Origin: Streptomyces sp. NBC_01142
GTDB lineage: Bacteria > Actinomycetota > Actinomycetes > Streptomycetales > Streptomycetaceae
Direction: 5' to 3'
Length of the DNA stretch: 64,000 nt
NCBI RefSeq assembly: GCF_026341125.1
Contig: NZ_JAPEOR010000001.1
Location: forward strand, 1,178,001 to 1,242,000
Every line of letters starts with the position of its first letter. The stretch's first letter is position 1. The notes beneath the pieces are model-generated. The model saw nothing but the letters and a program-made list of their open reading frames with translations, was not told where the DNA came from and did not search any database. Made by a program: the position numbers and the translations under genes. This document shows, piece after piece, positions 40,378 through 50,442 of the stretch.

Positions 40378-41157
40378 CTACGCGTCCCGCTTCTTGAGTA
40401 CCAGATAGCCGCCGAGCAGCGCCAGGACCACCCAGATGACCATGATCCCGAGTCCGCCCCACGGGCCGTACGGAGCCTCGTCACTGCCCAGTGCGGTCGG
40501 GACCACCTGCATGATCTTGGAGCCGGCCTGGTCGGGGAAGTACTGCGCGACCGTCTTCGCCTTCGGTACGGACGCCAGGATCTGCGAGACCAGGAAGAAG
40601 AACGGCATCAGGATGCCCAGCGACAGCATCGAGCTGCGCAGCATCGTCGCCACGCCCATCGAGAACAGCGCGATCAGGCCCATGTAGAGCCCGCCGCCGA
40701 TGACGGCGCGCAGCACGTTGTCCGCGCCGATCGTCGTGCGGTGCTCGCCCAGCAGCGCCTGGCCGAGGAAGAAGGAGAGGAAACTGGTCGCAAAACCGAC
40801 CACCAGCGCCAGCACCGTGGCCACCGTGATCTTGCTGAACATGAAGGTGGCACGCTGCGGTACGGCGGCGAGCGAGGTGCGGATCATGCCGGAGCTGTAC
40901 TCCGTGCCGACCACCAGCACCCCGAAGACCACCATCGCGAGCTGCCCCAGGATCATCCCGGAGAAGCTGACGAAGGTCGGGTCGAAGGTGAGCCGCTCCA
41001 CCTCCGACAGATCGTCGAACGTCGCCTTCAGCAGCGCGCTCAACGCGGCGCCCAGTGCGACGGTGACGACGAACGCGCTCACCAGCGTCCAGGTGGTCGA
41101 GGACACCGTACGGATCTTGGTCCACTCGGACTGGAGGACGGCGGGTACCGAGGCCAT
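40378..41157 (-). CDS. ABC-2 family exporter permease, second system
   Basis: A 259-residue membrane protein with six helices and the motif SEWTKIRTVSSTTWTL at the N-terminus, paralogous to the permease at 37237. It ends with LVLKKRDA, near the other one ending SLGKRDV. Its start is 3 bases from the stop of the second ATPase gene, so the two form a coupled pair. Confidence 0.9.
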   Translation of the reverse strand: MASVPAVLQSEWTKIRTVSSTTWTLVSAFVVTVALGAALSALLKATFDDLSEVERLTFDPTFVSFSGMILGQLAMVVFGVLVVGTEYSSGMIRTSLAAVPQRATFMFSKITVATVLALVVGFATSFLSFFLGQALLGEHRTTIGADNVLRAVIGGGLYMGLIALFSMGVATMLRSSMLSLGILMPFFFLVSQILASVPKAKTVAQYFPDQAGSKIMQVVPTALGSDEAPYGPWGGLGIMVIWVVLALLGGYLVLKKRDA

Positions 41158-41160
41158 GGG

Positions 41161-42141
41161 TCAGGCTCCCTTGTTGCTCTGGTAGCTCTGGCCCCACTGG
41201 GGACCCGGTGGCTGGACCGGCGGCGACGCCTCGCCCGCCGAGTGCGCGTGGTACTCCACCGAGCCTGCCGTCATCTGCATGAACGCCTCCTCCAGCGAGG
41301 CGCGCTGGGAGCTCAGTTCATGCAGGACGAGCTGATGCTCGGCGGCCAGCTCACCGAGTTGCTCGGAGGTGGCACCGTCGACCTCCAGCGTGCCGTTGCC
41401 CGCCTCGACGGGGAGGAAGCCCGACCGGTGCAGCACATCGCGCAGCCGCTCCTGCTGAGGTGAGCGAAGCCGTACGAAACTGCGGGAGTTCTCCTGGATG
41501 AAATCGGCCATCGAGGTGTCGGCCAGAAGTCGCCCCTGCCCGATCACGATCAAGTGATCGGCGGTCAGCGCCATTTCGCTCATCAGATGCGAAGAGACGA
41601 AGATCGTGCGCCCTTGTGATGCGAGAGTCTTCATAAGATTGCGGATCCAGTGAATTCCCTCGGGGTCCAGACCATTGACGGGCTCGTCGAACATCAAGAT
41701 TTCCGGATCGCCGAGCAGTGCGGAGGCGATTCCGAGCCGTTGGCCCATACCGAGCGAAAAACCTTTCACCTTCTTCCTCGCCACCGGGGTCAGCCCCACC
41801 GTGTCCAGGACCTCCGAGACCCGGGAGGCGGGGATGCGGTTGGCCTGGGCGAGACAGAGGAGGTTGTTGTACGCGCTCCGCCCGCCGTGCATCGCCTTGG
41901 CGTCCAGCAGCGCACCCATGTACTTCAGCGGTTCCTCGAGGTCGCGGTAGTGCTTGCCGTCGATCCTGACCGTGCCGCTTGTCGGGTTGTCGAGATCGAG
42001 CAGCATGCGCATCGTCGTCGACTTGCCGGCGCCGTTCGGTCCGAGGAAGCCGGTCACCACACCGGGCCGCACCTGAAAGGAGAGATGGTCGACCGCGGTC
42101 TTGGTGCCGAAGCGCTTGGTAAGGCCCTCGAGCTCGATCAT
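41161..42141 (-). CDS. ABC exporter ATPase, second system
   Basis: A 326-residue ABC ATPase with GPNGAGKSTT (about residue 38), FSLGMGQRLGIA and LMFDEPVNGLDPEG. It is about 60-65% similar by eye to the ATPase at 38061, including the C-terminal accessory region, and ends in a short Pro/Gln tail. The pair of systems looks like a segmental duplication with the unknown 293-residue gene in between. Confidence 0.93.
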   Translation of the reverse strand: MIELEGLTKRFGTKTAVDHLSFQVRPGVVTGFLGPNGAGKSTTMRMLLDLDNPTSGTVRIDGKHYRDLEEPLKYMGALLDAKAMHGGRSAYNNLLCLAQANRIPASRVSEVLDTVGLTPVARKKVKGFSLGMGQRLGIASALLGDPEILMFDEPVNGLDPEGIHWIRNLMKTLASQGRTIFVSSHLMSEMALTADHLIVIGQGRLLADTSMADFIQENSRSFVRLRSPQQERLRDVLHRSGFLPVEAGNGTLEVDGATSEQLGELAAEHQLVLHELSSQRASLEEAFMQMTAGSVEYHAHSAGEASPPVQPPGPQWGQSYQSNKGA

Positions 42142-42286
42142 GCGGCCACGCTAAGGGGGACCTCCAGCCTCCGCCACCCGTACGGCAGGCACTTTCCTCC
42201 GAGCGTGCGCGTACGCACGAGTGCCCGGCGCCGCAAGGGCACCGGGCACTCGAAGACGTACAGGTGCTACCGCACCGCAGGTCCCA

Positions 42287-43225
42287 CTAGCGGGACTGCT
42301 GGGCCGGGACACCGCGGGAGATCGGCTCGTCGTCGGCGGGGGTGCCGGCCGCGGCCACGGCCGCACCGGTCAGCGTGGCCAGCATCTCGCGGACGTTGGT
42401 CAGCTGGGCGTTGATCGAGTCGCGGCGGTTGGTGAGCGCCGCCAGCTCGCGCTCCGATTCGCTGCGGATCCGGTCGGCCTTGGCGTTCGCGTCGGCCACG
42501 ATGTCCTCGGCCTGGCGCTGCGCCGTCTCCACCGTCTGACGGGCCCGGCGCTCCGCGTCCGTACGCAGCTTCTCGGCCTCCAGACGAAGCTGCTCGGCGC
42601 GGTGCTCGATCTCCGCCAGGCGCTTCTCCGCCTTCGCCTGACGCGAAGCCAGGTCGCGCTCCGACTGCTCACGGCGCTTGGCGAGGTTCGTCTCGAAGTC
42701 CGCGGCGGCCTGGGCGGCCTTGGCACGGGTCTCCTCGAAGAGTGCGTCCGCCTCCTCGCGCTTGGACTGCGCGTCCTTCTGCGCCTCGCTGCGCAGTGTA
42801 GAGGCCTCGCCCTTCGCCTTCTCGACGATACGGACGCCCTCGTCCTCCGCCTTCGACTTGCGCTCGGCGGCGAACGACTCGGCGTCGTTGCGCACCTGCT
42901 GGGCGGCGGACTCGGCGAGCTCACGGTGCTGCTCGGCCGCGCGACGGGCCTCCTCGCGAAGGTCCTTCGCCTCCTCCTCGGCGAGGCGGAGGATCTTCTC
43001 GACGCGCGCACCGAGACCGGCGTACGACGGCTCCGCGTCGTTGACCTGGGCCTGGGCGTTCTGCGTCTCGAGGTGGAGTTCCTCGATGCGCTTTTCCAGA
43101 GAGGTGATTCGGGCCAGGGCACTGTCACGGTCGGCGACGAGTTTGGTAATGCGGTCGTCCACCTGACCGCGGTCGTAACCACGCCGCACGAGCTCGAAGC
43201 CGAAGGGGGAGGATGTGTCGCTCAT
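42287..43225 (-). CDS. filP: Coiled-coil cytoskeletal protein FilP
   Basis: A 312-residue protein that is almost wholly alpha-helical coiled coil, rich in Ala, Glu, Arg and Lys. The N-terminal FELVRRGYDRGQVDDRI motif is the start typical of FilP/DivIVA-associated proteins. FilP forms intermediate-filament-like networks under the hyphal tip and interacts with DivIVA. The long-standing annotation as cellulose-binding protein comes from an older cell-surface study. It is encoded 114 bases downstream of scy, as in S. coelicolor. It may have its own promoter in that gap. Confidence 0.93.
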   Translation of the reverse strand: MSDTSSPFGFELVRRGYDRGQVDDRITKLVADRDSALARITSLEKRIEELHLETQNAQAQVNDAEPSYAGLGARVEKILRLAEEEAKDLREEARRAAEQHRELAESAAQQVRNDAESFAAERKSKAEDEGVRIVEKAKGEASTLRSEAQKDAQSKREEADALFEETRAKAAQAAADFETNLAKRREQSERDLASRQAKAEKRLAEIEHRAEQLRLEAEKLRTDAERRARQTVETAQRQAEDIVADANAKADRIRSESERELAALTNRRDSINAQLTNVREMLATLTGAAVAAAGTPADDEPISRGVPAQQSR

Positions 43226-43339
43226 GGGGTTCCTGTCGAATGAGACCGGTGAGGTGATAGGGAGAATCCTAGGGGCCGAAGCGGCGTGTCACCGTGTGGA
43301 TGCCCGTTTGATCTGGAGAATGTCCAGCCTTTTGAGTGG

Positions 43340-46300
43340 CTAGCTCTCGGATGACTTGCCACTCGAACGTGTAACCCCCGCACTTGCGCCTGCTCTGACG
43401 CCTCCGTCCTTCCCACCCGACGGCGCTTCAAAAGACTCCAACGCCTCAAGTACGTCCTGGACACGAGAGATCTCCGCCTGGATGTCCTCGCGGCGGCGCA
43501 CCAGCACATCGAGCTCGCGCTTGCCCTCCGTGACCATACGCTCGGCCTCTTCCTCCGCCTCCGCCTTGATCCGCTCGGCCTCCCGGACCAGCTCGGCCTT
43601 CTTCTGCTCGGCCTCCTTCAGGAGCCCCTCGGCCTTGCGCACCGCCGCGATCCGGACCTTGCCGGCCTCCGAATTGGCGTCGGACAGGAGCTCCTTGGCC
43701 TTCGCCTCGGCCTCGGCCTGCTGCTCGGTGGCGGTCTTCAGGAGATGGTCGACCCGCTCGCCGGCCGACTTCATCTGCTCGGAGGTCTCCCGGCGGGCCC
43801 GCTCGTGCAGCTCCTCGACCTCGGACTCGACACGGGTCCGCAGCTCCTCGCTGCGTTCCCTGACGGCGGTGGCGTCCCGGCGCGCGCCGACCAGCAGCTC
43901 ATCGGCGTCCGTACGGGACTTCTCCACCAGGGAGTTGCCCTCGACCGTAGCCTCGCCGACCAGCCGGTCGGCCTCCTTGCGGGCAGCGCCCACCATCAGG
44001 TCGGCCTGCTCCTCGGCCTCGGTGGCTGCGCGCAGCGCCTCCTCCTGTGCCTTGTTGATGAGCTGGTCGGCCTGCTCGGCGGCGTCCGCACGGCGCTTGG
44101 CCGCGGCCTCGCGCGCCTCGTCGACCGCCCGGTCCGCCTCTTGCCTGGCCTCCGTACGCATCAGCTCGACCGCGGCCTCCGCGTCCGCCTTGGCCCTCTG
44201 GGCCTCGGACTTGATGCGCTCGGCGGCCTGCTGGGCGGAACCCACCGTGTCGGCGGCCTCGGCGCGCAGCCGCTCGGCCTCGCTGCTCGCCTCGGAGATG
44301 AGCTCGTCGGCCTGACCGGCGGCATCCGCCCGGCGCTTGTCGGCGGCCTCGCGGGCCTCGTCGAGAATGTGCTCGCCCTCGGCACGGATCCCGGCGTGCA
44401 ACCGCTCGGCCTCGGCCTCGGCGTCCGCCTTGATCTGCTCGGCCTCCTGCAGCAGACGGGCCGCGCCCGTCTCCGCGGCGGACAGGGCCTCGGCCGCGTC
44501 GCTGCGCAGCCGCTCGCTCTCGCTCGTCGCCTCGCCGATGAGCAGATCGGCCTGGGCGGCGGCGTCGGAACGCATGCGGTTGGCGTCCTCGCGTGCCTCC
44601 GCACGGGCGCGCGAGGCGTCCTGCTCGGCGGCGGCGAGGGAGTCCGACACCTCGGTACGGACCCGCTGCGTGTACTCCGCGGTGTCGGCGCGCAGCCGGT
44701 CCGACTCGGTGATCGCGTCCGAGACGGTCCGCTCGGCGAGCGCGTTCGCGGCCTCGGTCTCCTCGTGGGCCCTGGCCCGCAGTCGCCCGGCGTCCTCGGT
44801 GGCCCGCTCCCGCTCGGCGTACGCATCGGCGCGGACCCGGTCCGCCTCCTCCTGCGCCTCGGTCCTGGTGCGGTCCGCGGAGTGCTCGGCGGCGGAGCGC
44901 AGCCCGGCGATCTCCTGCTCGGCCTGTTCCTGGAGACCGGAGACGGAGTCCCGTACCTGCTGGGCGGTCTGCTCGGCGGCGGAGACCATCTCGGTGGCGC
45001 GCCGGTCGGCCTCCTCGACCAGCCGTTGCGCCTCGGTCTGCGCCTCCTCGACGCGCTTGCGGGCGGAGGCGAGGAGCTCCTCGCTCTGCTCGCGGGCCCG
45101 CTCGCGCTCCTGATTCGCCTCGCTGCGCGCGGAGTCGAGGATCTCCTCGGCCTCGCGACGACGGCGGTTCGCCTCCTCCTGGGCGGCGGCGAGTGCCTCG
45201 GCTGCCTCGGCGGCCACCCGCTCGGCGGCGGCCGCGGCCTCCGCCCGCACCCGGTCGGCGGTCTCCTGTGCCTCGGACTTCAGGCGTTCCGCCTCGGCGG
45301 CGGCATCGCTGCGCAGCCGTACCGCGACGTTCTCGGCCTCGGCGCGGGTGGTCGAGGCGTCGGCGGCGGCATCGTCGCGCAGCCGCTCGGCCTCCTGCTC
45401 GGCCTGTGCCTGGAGTGTACGGATCCGCTCGGCGGCCTCACTGCGCAGCCGCTCGGTCTCCTCGGCTGCCTCGCGGCGGATCCGCTCGCCCTCGCCGCGG
45501 GAGTCGGACAGGCCCTGCTCGGCGGCGGCGAGGCGCGACTCGGCCTCGGTGTGCAGCCGGGTCAGTTCCTCGGCGGCCTCGCCCTGGCGGGCCGCGATGC
45601 CGCGCTCGGTCTCCTCGCGCAGCTCCTCGGCGGCCTGCTCGGCGGCGGACTTCACGCCCTCCGCCTGCTCCTCGGCCTCGCCGCGCAGCCGCTCCGCCTC
45701 GGCGCGGGTGCGCTCCAGCGTCTCCTCGGCCTGCTTGCGCAGGGTGGTGGCCCGCTCGATCGCTTCCGTACGGACGCGCTGGCTCTCGGTGGTGGCGCCG
45801 GCCCGCAGCTCGTCCGCGTCGGTCCGCGCCTTGGTCAGCAGCTCCTCGGCGGTGCGGGCCGCCTCCTCGATCTGCTGGACGGCCTCACGACGCGCCTCGC
45901 CGCGGATGCGCTCGCCCTCGGCGACCGCCTCGGCGCGCAGCTGCTCGGCCTCGCCGCGCAGCCGGCGCGCCTCCTCCTGCAGCTCGACGGTCTTGGCGCG
46001 GTACTCCTTGGTGTCGTCCTTGGCCGCGCCCTTGAGCTGGTCGGCCTGCTCGGCGGCCTCGCCGCGCAGCCGGTCCGCCTCGGCCTCCGCCTCGCGGCGG
46101 ATCCGGTCGGCCTCCTCGCTCGCCGCGCGGGTGGTGGCCCTGGCGTCGTCGGACGCCTTGGTCAGTACTTCCTCGGCGGTACGGGCCGCCTTGGCGAGAT
46201 GTGCCGCGGAGTCCTCGGCCGCGACCGTCTTGGCCTTCTCCCCGGCCTCCGCGACCAGCTTCTCCGCTTCGGCAATCGCCTCGCGGAGCTTCTCGTCGGC

Positions 46301-47293
46301 CTCCGCCTTGACGGCCTCGGACTCCTTGGTGGCCTCGCCGACCAGCCGGGCGATCTCCGCCTTGGCCGTACGGGTGCGCTGCTCGTTGACGGACTCGGCG
46401 GACGCCAGCTGCTTGGCCGCCGAGTCCTTGGCCTCGGTGAGGACCTTCTCGGACTCCGCGCGGGCCTCGCGCAGCTTCTCTTCCGCCTCCTGGATCCGCT
46501 GCTCGGCGGCGCGGCTCAGCTCGGCGGCCTGCTGGCGGGCCTGGTCGGACTCGGCGCTGGTCGACGAGCGCAGCTGCTCGGCGTGGCTGGTGGCCTCCTG
46601 CGCCTGGTTGGAGGCGGCGTTCAGGAGGCGCTCGGCGTCCCTGCGGGCGCGCAGCAGGATCGCCTCGGCCTCGGTGCGGGCGGCCTCCGACTCGGAACCC
46701 AGCCGCTGGCGGGCCTCCTCGGCAACCCGGGTCGCCTCGGCGCGGGCCGCGGCCAGCGACTGCTCGGCCTCGGCGCGGGACTCCTCGAGCAGCCGGCGGG
46801 CCTGCGCCTCGGTGCGGGCGCGCAGCTGCTCTGCCCAGGCGACGTTCTCGTTGACGTGCGACTCGACGGTCTGCCGGCGCTCGGCCAGCTCCTGGTCCAG
46901 ACGCTGGCGCCGCTGATTGGCCTCGGTGTGCAGCTCGGCCTGCAGGCGCGCCTGGTGCTCGGCGTGCTCCTGGAGGATGCGCTGCGTCTGCGCGCGGGCG
47001 TCGCGCAGCTCGCGCTCGGCGTCCGAGCGCAGCTGGTCGGCCTGGACCTGGGCGTTACGGAGCAGCTGTTCGGCCTGGTAGCCGATGTCGGCGCTGTCGT
47101 AAGCAGGACGGGTGGCGAGGTTGCGGCGCGCCTCATGGAGCTTGGCGCGCAATACCTCGACCTGATAGCCGAGGTCCTCGGCATGCTGGACGGCCTTCTC
47201 CCGCGCGGTCTTCAGCCGGTCCATCTCGGCTTCGAACCGCGAGAGGTGGTCGTCGTCAGCTCGGTGGCTCTCCTGGCGTTCGTAGCCCCGCAC
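43340..47293 (-). CDS. scy: Large coiled-coil polarisome scaffold Scy
   Basis: A protein of about 1317 residues that is almost entirely coiled coil. The N-terminus GYERQESHRADDDHLSRFE begins with heptads; the rest follows the long hendecad-based repeat pattern (AEAERLRSEAxE types) described for Scy and FilP. Scy organises hyphal tip growth and branching with DivIVA and FilP. GTG at 47293 (RGYERQ start) is preferred by similarity; a GTG at 47341 adds 16 residues. S. coelicolor Scy is 1326 residues. The antisense strand is open for over 3.7 kb, which is a codon-bias effect. Confidence 0.93.
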   Translation of the reverse strand: MRGYERQESHRADDDHLSRFEAEMDRLKTAREKAVQHAEDLGYQVEVLRAKLHEARRNLATRPAYDSADIGYQAEQLLRNAQVQADQLRSDAERELRDARAQTQRILQEHAEHQARLQAELHTEANQRRQRLDQELAERRQTVESHVNENVAWAEQLRARTEAQARRLLEESRAEAEQSLAAARAEATRVAEEARQRLGSESEAARTEAEAILLRARRDAERLLNAASNQAQEATSHAEQLRSSTSAESDQARQQAAELSRAAEQRIQEAEEKLREARAESEKVLTEAKDSAAKQLASAESVNEQRTRTAKAEIARLVGEATKESEAVKAEADEKLREAIAEAEKLVAEAGEKAKTVAAEDSAAHLAKAARTAEEVLTKASDDARATTRAASEEADRIRREAEAEADRLRGEAAEQADQLKGAAKDDTKEYRAKTVELQEEARRLRGEAEQLRAEAVAEGERIRGEARREAVQQIEEAARTAEELLTKARTDADELRAGATTESQRVRTEAIERATTLRKQAEETLERTRAEAERLRGEAEEQAEGVKSAAEQAAEELREETERGIAARQGEAAEELTRLHTEAESRLAAAEQGLSDSRGEGERIRREAAEETERLRSEAAERIRTLQAQAEQEAERLRDDAAADASTTRAEAENVAVRLRSDAAAEAERLKSEAQETADRVRAEAAAAAERVAAEAAEALAAAQEEANRRRREAEEILDSARSEANQERERAREQSEELLASARKRVEEAQTEAQRLVEEADRRATEMVSAAEQTAQQVRDSVSGLQEQAEQEIAGLRSAAEHSADRTRTEAQEEADRVRADAYAERERATEDAGRLRARAHEETEAANALAERTVSDAITESDRLRADTAEYTQRVRTEVSDSLAAAEQDASRARAEAREDANRMRSDAAAQADLLIGEATSESERLRSDAAEALSAAETGAARLLQEAEQIKADAEAEAERLHAGIRAEGEHILDEAREAADKRRADAAGQADELISEASSEAERLRAEAADTVGSAQQAAERIKSEAQRAKADAEAAVELMRTEARQEADRAVDEAREAAAKRRADAAEQADQLINKAQEEALRAATEAEEQADLMVGAARKEADRLVGEATVEGNSLVEKSRTDADELLVGARRDATAVRERSEELRTRVESEVEELHERARRETSEQMKSAGERVDHLLKTATEQQAEAEAKAKELLSDANSEAGKVRIAAVRKAEGLLKEAEQKKAELVREAERIKAEAEEEAERMVTEGKRELDVLVRRREDIQAEISRVQDVLEALESFEAPSGGKDGGVRAGASAGVTRSSGKSSES

Positions 47294-47459
47294 TGCGCGG
47301 TCCCATCCGTCCCCTGGTCGCAACTGTCTCCAAACGAGCACCGTCCAACGGCGAACGGCCCCCCGGGGAATGGTGACAGATCAACGGCGGGGACGCGGCG
47401 CGGCCCCGACCCGGCCCCGGCCCGGAATCGCCCACTCTACCGGGCCGGGAATCCGGAGG

Positions 47460-47888
47460 TCAGTGCTCGGTTGCAGAGGTGACGAGTTCGGTGAGAACGC
47501 CGTGGCAGTCCTTGGGGTGCAGGAAGGTGATACGGGAGCCCATGGAACCGATACGCGGCTCGTCGTACAGGACACGTACGCCCTTGTCCCGGATGGACTG
47601 CGCATCCCCGTCCACGTCCGCCGTGCCGAAGGCGATGTGGTGGACGCCCTCGCCGTTCTTGGCCAGCCACTTCCCCACGGCCGAGTCCTCGCGGGTGGGC
47701 TCCAGGAGCTGGAGGTAGGAGGCGCCGCCGTCGGACGTCTCATTGATCTTGAGCATGGCTTCGCGTACGCCCTGCTCCTCGTTGACCTCGGTGTGGAAGA
47801 CCTCGAAGCCGTAGGTGGCCCGGTAGAACTCCACTGTCTTGTCGAGGTCGAAACAGGCAATCCCGATGTGGTCGATTCGCGTCAGCAT
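47460..47888 (-). CDS. mce: Methylmalonyl-CoA epimerase
   Basis: A 142-residue VOC-fold enzyme that interconverts (R)- and (S)-methylmalonyl-CoA. The metal ligands expected in this family are visible in DHIGIACFDL (His), GVHHIAF (His) and GVLTELV (Glu). The ATG at 47888 gives the usual length; an upstream start at 47939 would add 17 residues in frame. It is divergent from the thiolase gene, with 145 bases between starts. It belongs to the methylmalonyl-CoA route for polyketide precursors and propionate use. Confidence 0.95.
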   Translation of the reverse strand: MLTRIDHIGIACFDLDKTVEFYRATYGFEVFHTEVNEEQGVREAMLKINETSDGGASYLQLLEPTREDSAVGKWLAKNGEGVHHIAFGTADVDGDAQSIRDKGVRVLYDEPRIGSMGSRITFLHPKDCHGVLTELVTSATEH

Positions 47889-48033
47889 GGTTCCAGTGCA
47901 GCGCCCCGGGCAGTGGTTACGCAACGTGCGCGCGATCACACCAGCTGCCCGGTGACCCAGGACAGTACTGCTCAGTACATTGAGGTAAACCCTCGTTCAC
48001 TCCTCAGCTGCGGCTGAAAGGGGATCGCGTCAC

Positions 48034-49236
48034 ATGTCTGGAACGACCGGTACCACGTCAGTGATTGTTGCGGGCGCCCGTACGCCCATGGGCCGCCTGC
48101 TCGGCTCGCTCAAGTCCTTCTCCGGTGCCGATCTCGGCGGCTTCGCCATCAAGGCGGCGCTGGACCGGGCCGGCATCGGCGGTGATCAGGTGCAGTACGT
48201 GATCATGGGCCAGGTGCTGCAGGCCGGGGCGGGGCAGATCCCGGCGCGCCAGGCCGCGGTCAAGGGCGGCATCCCGATGAGTGTCCCCGCGCTCACCATC
48301 AACAAAGTCTGTCTCTCCGGTCTCGACGCCATCGCGCTGGCCGACCAGCTGATCCGCGCCGGCGAGTTCGACGTGATCGTCGCCGGCGGCCAGGAGTCCA
48401 TGACCAACGCTCCGCACCTGCTGCCGAAGTCGCGCGAGGGCTACAAGTACGGCGCGATCGAGATGCTCGACTCGATGGCGTACGACGGTCTGACCGACTC
48501 CTTCGAGAACGTCGCCATGGGCGAGTCCACGGAGAAGCACAACACCCGGCTCGGCATCGCCCGTCCCGAGCAGGACGAGATCGCGGCGCTCTCGCACCAG
48601 CGGGCCGCTGCCGCACAGAAGAACGGCATCTTCGAGGCGGAGATCACCCCCGTCGAGATCCCGCAGCGCAAGGGCGAGCCGGTGGTCTTCGCCAAGGACG
48701 AGGGCATCCGCGCCGAGACGACGGTGGAGTCGCTGGGCAGGCTGCGCCCCGCGTTCGCCAAGGACGGCACGATCACGGCCGGTACGTCCTCGCAGATCTC
48801 CGACGGCGCCGCGGCGGTCGTGGTGATGAGCAAGGCCAAGGCCGAGGAGCTGGGCCTGGAGTGGATCGCGGAGATCGGCGCGCACGGAAACGTGGCAGGA
48901 CCCGACAACTCGCTCCAGTCGCAGCCGTCCAACGCGATCCAGCAGGCCCTGCGCAAGGAAGGCCTCGGCGTCGAGGACCTCGACCTCGTCGAGATCAACG
49001 AGGCGTTCGCCGCGGTCGCCGTGCAGTCAATGAAGGACCTCGGGGTATCCCCGGAAAAGGTGAATGTCAACGGCGGTGCGATTGCCCTCGGTCACCCGAT
49101 CGGCATGTCCGGCGCGCGGGTGGTCCTGCACCTGGCGCTGGAGCTGAAGCGCCGGGGCGGCGGCGTCGGTGCGGCGGCGCTGTGCGGCGGCGGCGGTCAG
49201 GGCGACGCGCTGATCGTTCGCCTGGCCGGCAAGTAA
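48034..49236 (+). CDS. Acetyl-CoA acetyltransferase (biosynthetic thiolase)
   Basis: A 400-residue thiolase that condenses two acetyl-CoA to acetoacetyl-CoA, or cleaves it. The nucleophilic Cys is Cys93 in [11 protein letters not shown]; the [11 protein letters not shown]is motif and the CGGGGQGD second Cys motif are near the C-terminus. ATG at 48034. It pairs with the 3-hydroxybutyryl-CoA dehydrogenase at 30109 in supply of butyryl-type units. meaB starts 11 bases after its stop, so they are in one operon. Confidence 0.95.
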   Translation: MSGTTGTTSVIVAGARTPMGRLLGSLKSFSGADLGGFAIKAALDRAGIGGDQVQYVIMGQVLQAGAGQIPARQAAVKGGIPMSVPALTINKVCLSGLDAIALADQLIRAGEFDVIVAGGQESMTNAPHLLPKSREGYKYGAIEMLDSMAYDGLTDSFENVAMGESTEKHNTRLGIARPEQDEIAALSHQRAAAAQKNGIFEAEITPVEIPQRKGEPVVFAKDEGIRAETTVESLGRLRPAFAKDGTITAGTSSQISDGAAAVVVMSKAKAEELGLEWIAEIGAHGNVAGPDNSLQSQPSNAIQQALRKEGLGVEDLDLVEINEAFAAVAVQSMKDLGVSPEKVNVNGGAIALGHPIGMSGARVVLHLALELKRRGGGVGAAALCGGGGQGDALIVRLAGK

Positions 49237-49247
49237 GGAGCAGGCAC

Positions 49248-50204
49248 ATGGTGGACGTCCCCCAACTGGTCGCCCAGGCGCGCGAGGGCAGGCCCCGGGC
49301 CGTGGCCCGGCTGATCTCTCTGGTGGAGGGGGCGTCCCCGCAGCTGCGGGAGGTCATGGCGGCGCTGGCGCCGCTGACGGGCGGCGCGTACGTGGTGGGC
49401 CTGACGGGCTCGCCCGGCGTCGGCAAATCCACCTCCACCTCGGCGCTGGTGTCCGCGTACCGGAAGACCGGTAAGCGGGTCGGCGTCCTGGCTGTCGACC
49501 CGTCCTCGCCCTTTTCGGGCGGGGCGCTGCTCGGAGACCGGGTCCGGATGTCGGACCACGCCTCCGATCCGGGCGTCTACATCCGCTCCATGGCCACCCG
49601 CGGCCATCTGGGCGGTCTTGCCTGGTCCGCACCGCAGGCGATCCGCGTCCTGGACGCGGCAGGCTGCGACGTGATCCTGGTCGAGACGGTGGGCGTCGGG
49701 CAGTCGGAGGTGGAGATCGCCTCGCAGGCGGACACCTCGGTGGTGCTGCTGGCGCCCGGGATGGGCGACGGCATCCAGGCGGCGAAGGCGGGCATCCTCG
49801 AGATCGGCGATGTGTATGTCGTCAACAAGGCGGACCGGGACGGCGCGGACGCGACGGCCCGCGAGCTGAACCACATGCTCGGCCTGGGCGAGGCCCGCGG
49901 GCCGGGCGACTGGCGACCGCCGATCGTGAAGACGGTCGCGGCGCGGGGCGAGGGCATCGACGAGGTCGTCGAGGCGCTGGAGAAGCACCGCGCGTGGATG
50001 GAGGAGCACGGCGTCCTCGCGGAGCGCCGCGCCCGCCGCGCGGCCGGCGAGGTGGAGACCATCGCGGTGACGGCCCTGCGGGAACGCATCGGCGACCTGC
50101 ACGGTGACCGCCGTCTGGGCGCGCTGGCGGAACGGATCGTGGCGGGGGAGCTGGACCCGTACACGGCGGCGGACGAACTGGTGGCGGGCATCACACAGGC
50201 GTAG
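49248..50204 (+). CDS. meaB: Methylmalonyl-CoA mutase-associated GTPase MeaB
   Basis: A 318-residue G3E-type GTPase that loads and protects adenosylcobalamin on acyl-CoA mutases. The P-loop is G54-SPGVGK-S61; Walker B reads DVILVETVGVGQSE and the base motif is NKADRDGAD. ATG at 49248 follows AAGGAG. It is coupled to the thiolase gene and ends in a strong hairpin. Its partners would be methylmalonyl-CoA mutase (not in the window) and possibly isobutyryl-CoA mutase (icmA at 60678). Confidence 0.96.
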   Translation: MVDVPQLVAQAREGRPRAVARLISLVEGASPQLREVMAALAPLTGGAYVVGLTGSPGVGKSTSTSALVSAYRKTGKRVGVLAVDPSSPFSGGALLGDRVRMSDHASDPGVYIRSMATRGHLGGLAWSAPQAIRVLDAAGCDVILVETVGVGQSEVEIASQADTSVVLLAPGMGDGIQAAKAGILEIGDVYVVNKADRDGADATARELNHMLGLGEARGPGDWRPPIVKTVAARGEGIDEVVEALEKHRAWMEEHGVLAERRARRAAGEVETIAVTALRERIGDLHGDRRLGALAERIVAGELDPYTAADELVAGITQA

Positions 50205-50220
50205 CGGGGCGTACGGCGGT

Positions 50221-50263
50221 GGCCTCCCGGCACGGCGGAGTTGCTCCGCCGTGCCGGGAGGCC
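50221..50263 (+). terminator. Very strong hairpin after meaB
   Basis: A perfect 20-bp stem starting GGCCTCCCGGCACGG with a 3-base TTG loop, 16 bases after the meaB stop. The remaining 180 bases up to 50442 hold no convincing gene, but include a short dyad GGTCCAGG/CCTGGACC at 50298-50314. Confidence 0.9.
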
Positions 50264-50442
50264 GCCCCGCGTGCTCCGTGGCCGGCCCGCAGTCCCTGGT
50301 CCAGGTCCTGGACCTGGTCCTCGGCCCCGGCGTGCCCGTCGCCTCGCCGGGGCGCCGAACGCGCGAGAGCGCCCCGGGCGGGCCCGCACGTCGCGGTCCC
50401 GGCCGTGGGCGCCCTGCTCGCCCGCCTGGCGTGGTGGGCGGC

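Noticed and set aside
42287..43225. True cellulose-binding function for the coiled-coil gene
   Set aside because: There is no carbohydrate-binding module or signal peptide; the coiled-coil sequence and scy neighbour fit FilP.
43745..47482. Plus-strand frame of over 1200 codons opposite scy
   Set aside because: It is an antisense shadow of the Ala/Glu/Arg-rich coiled-coil repeats; the Leu/Gly-rich product has no motif or start signal.
50264..50442. Possible gene remnant between meaB and the PepSY gene
   Set aside because: Frames here give Arg/Pro/Gly-rich products without motifs; only a hairpin and a short dyad can be supported.
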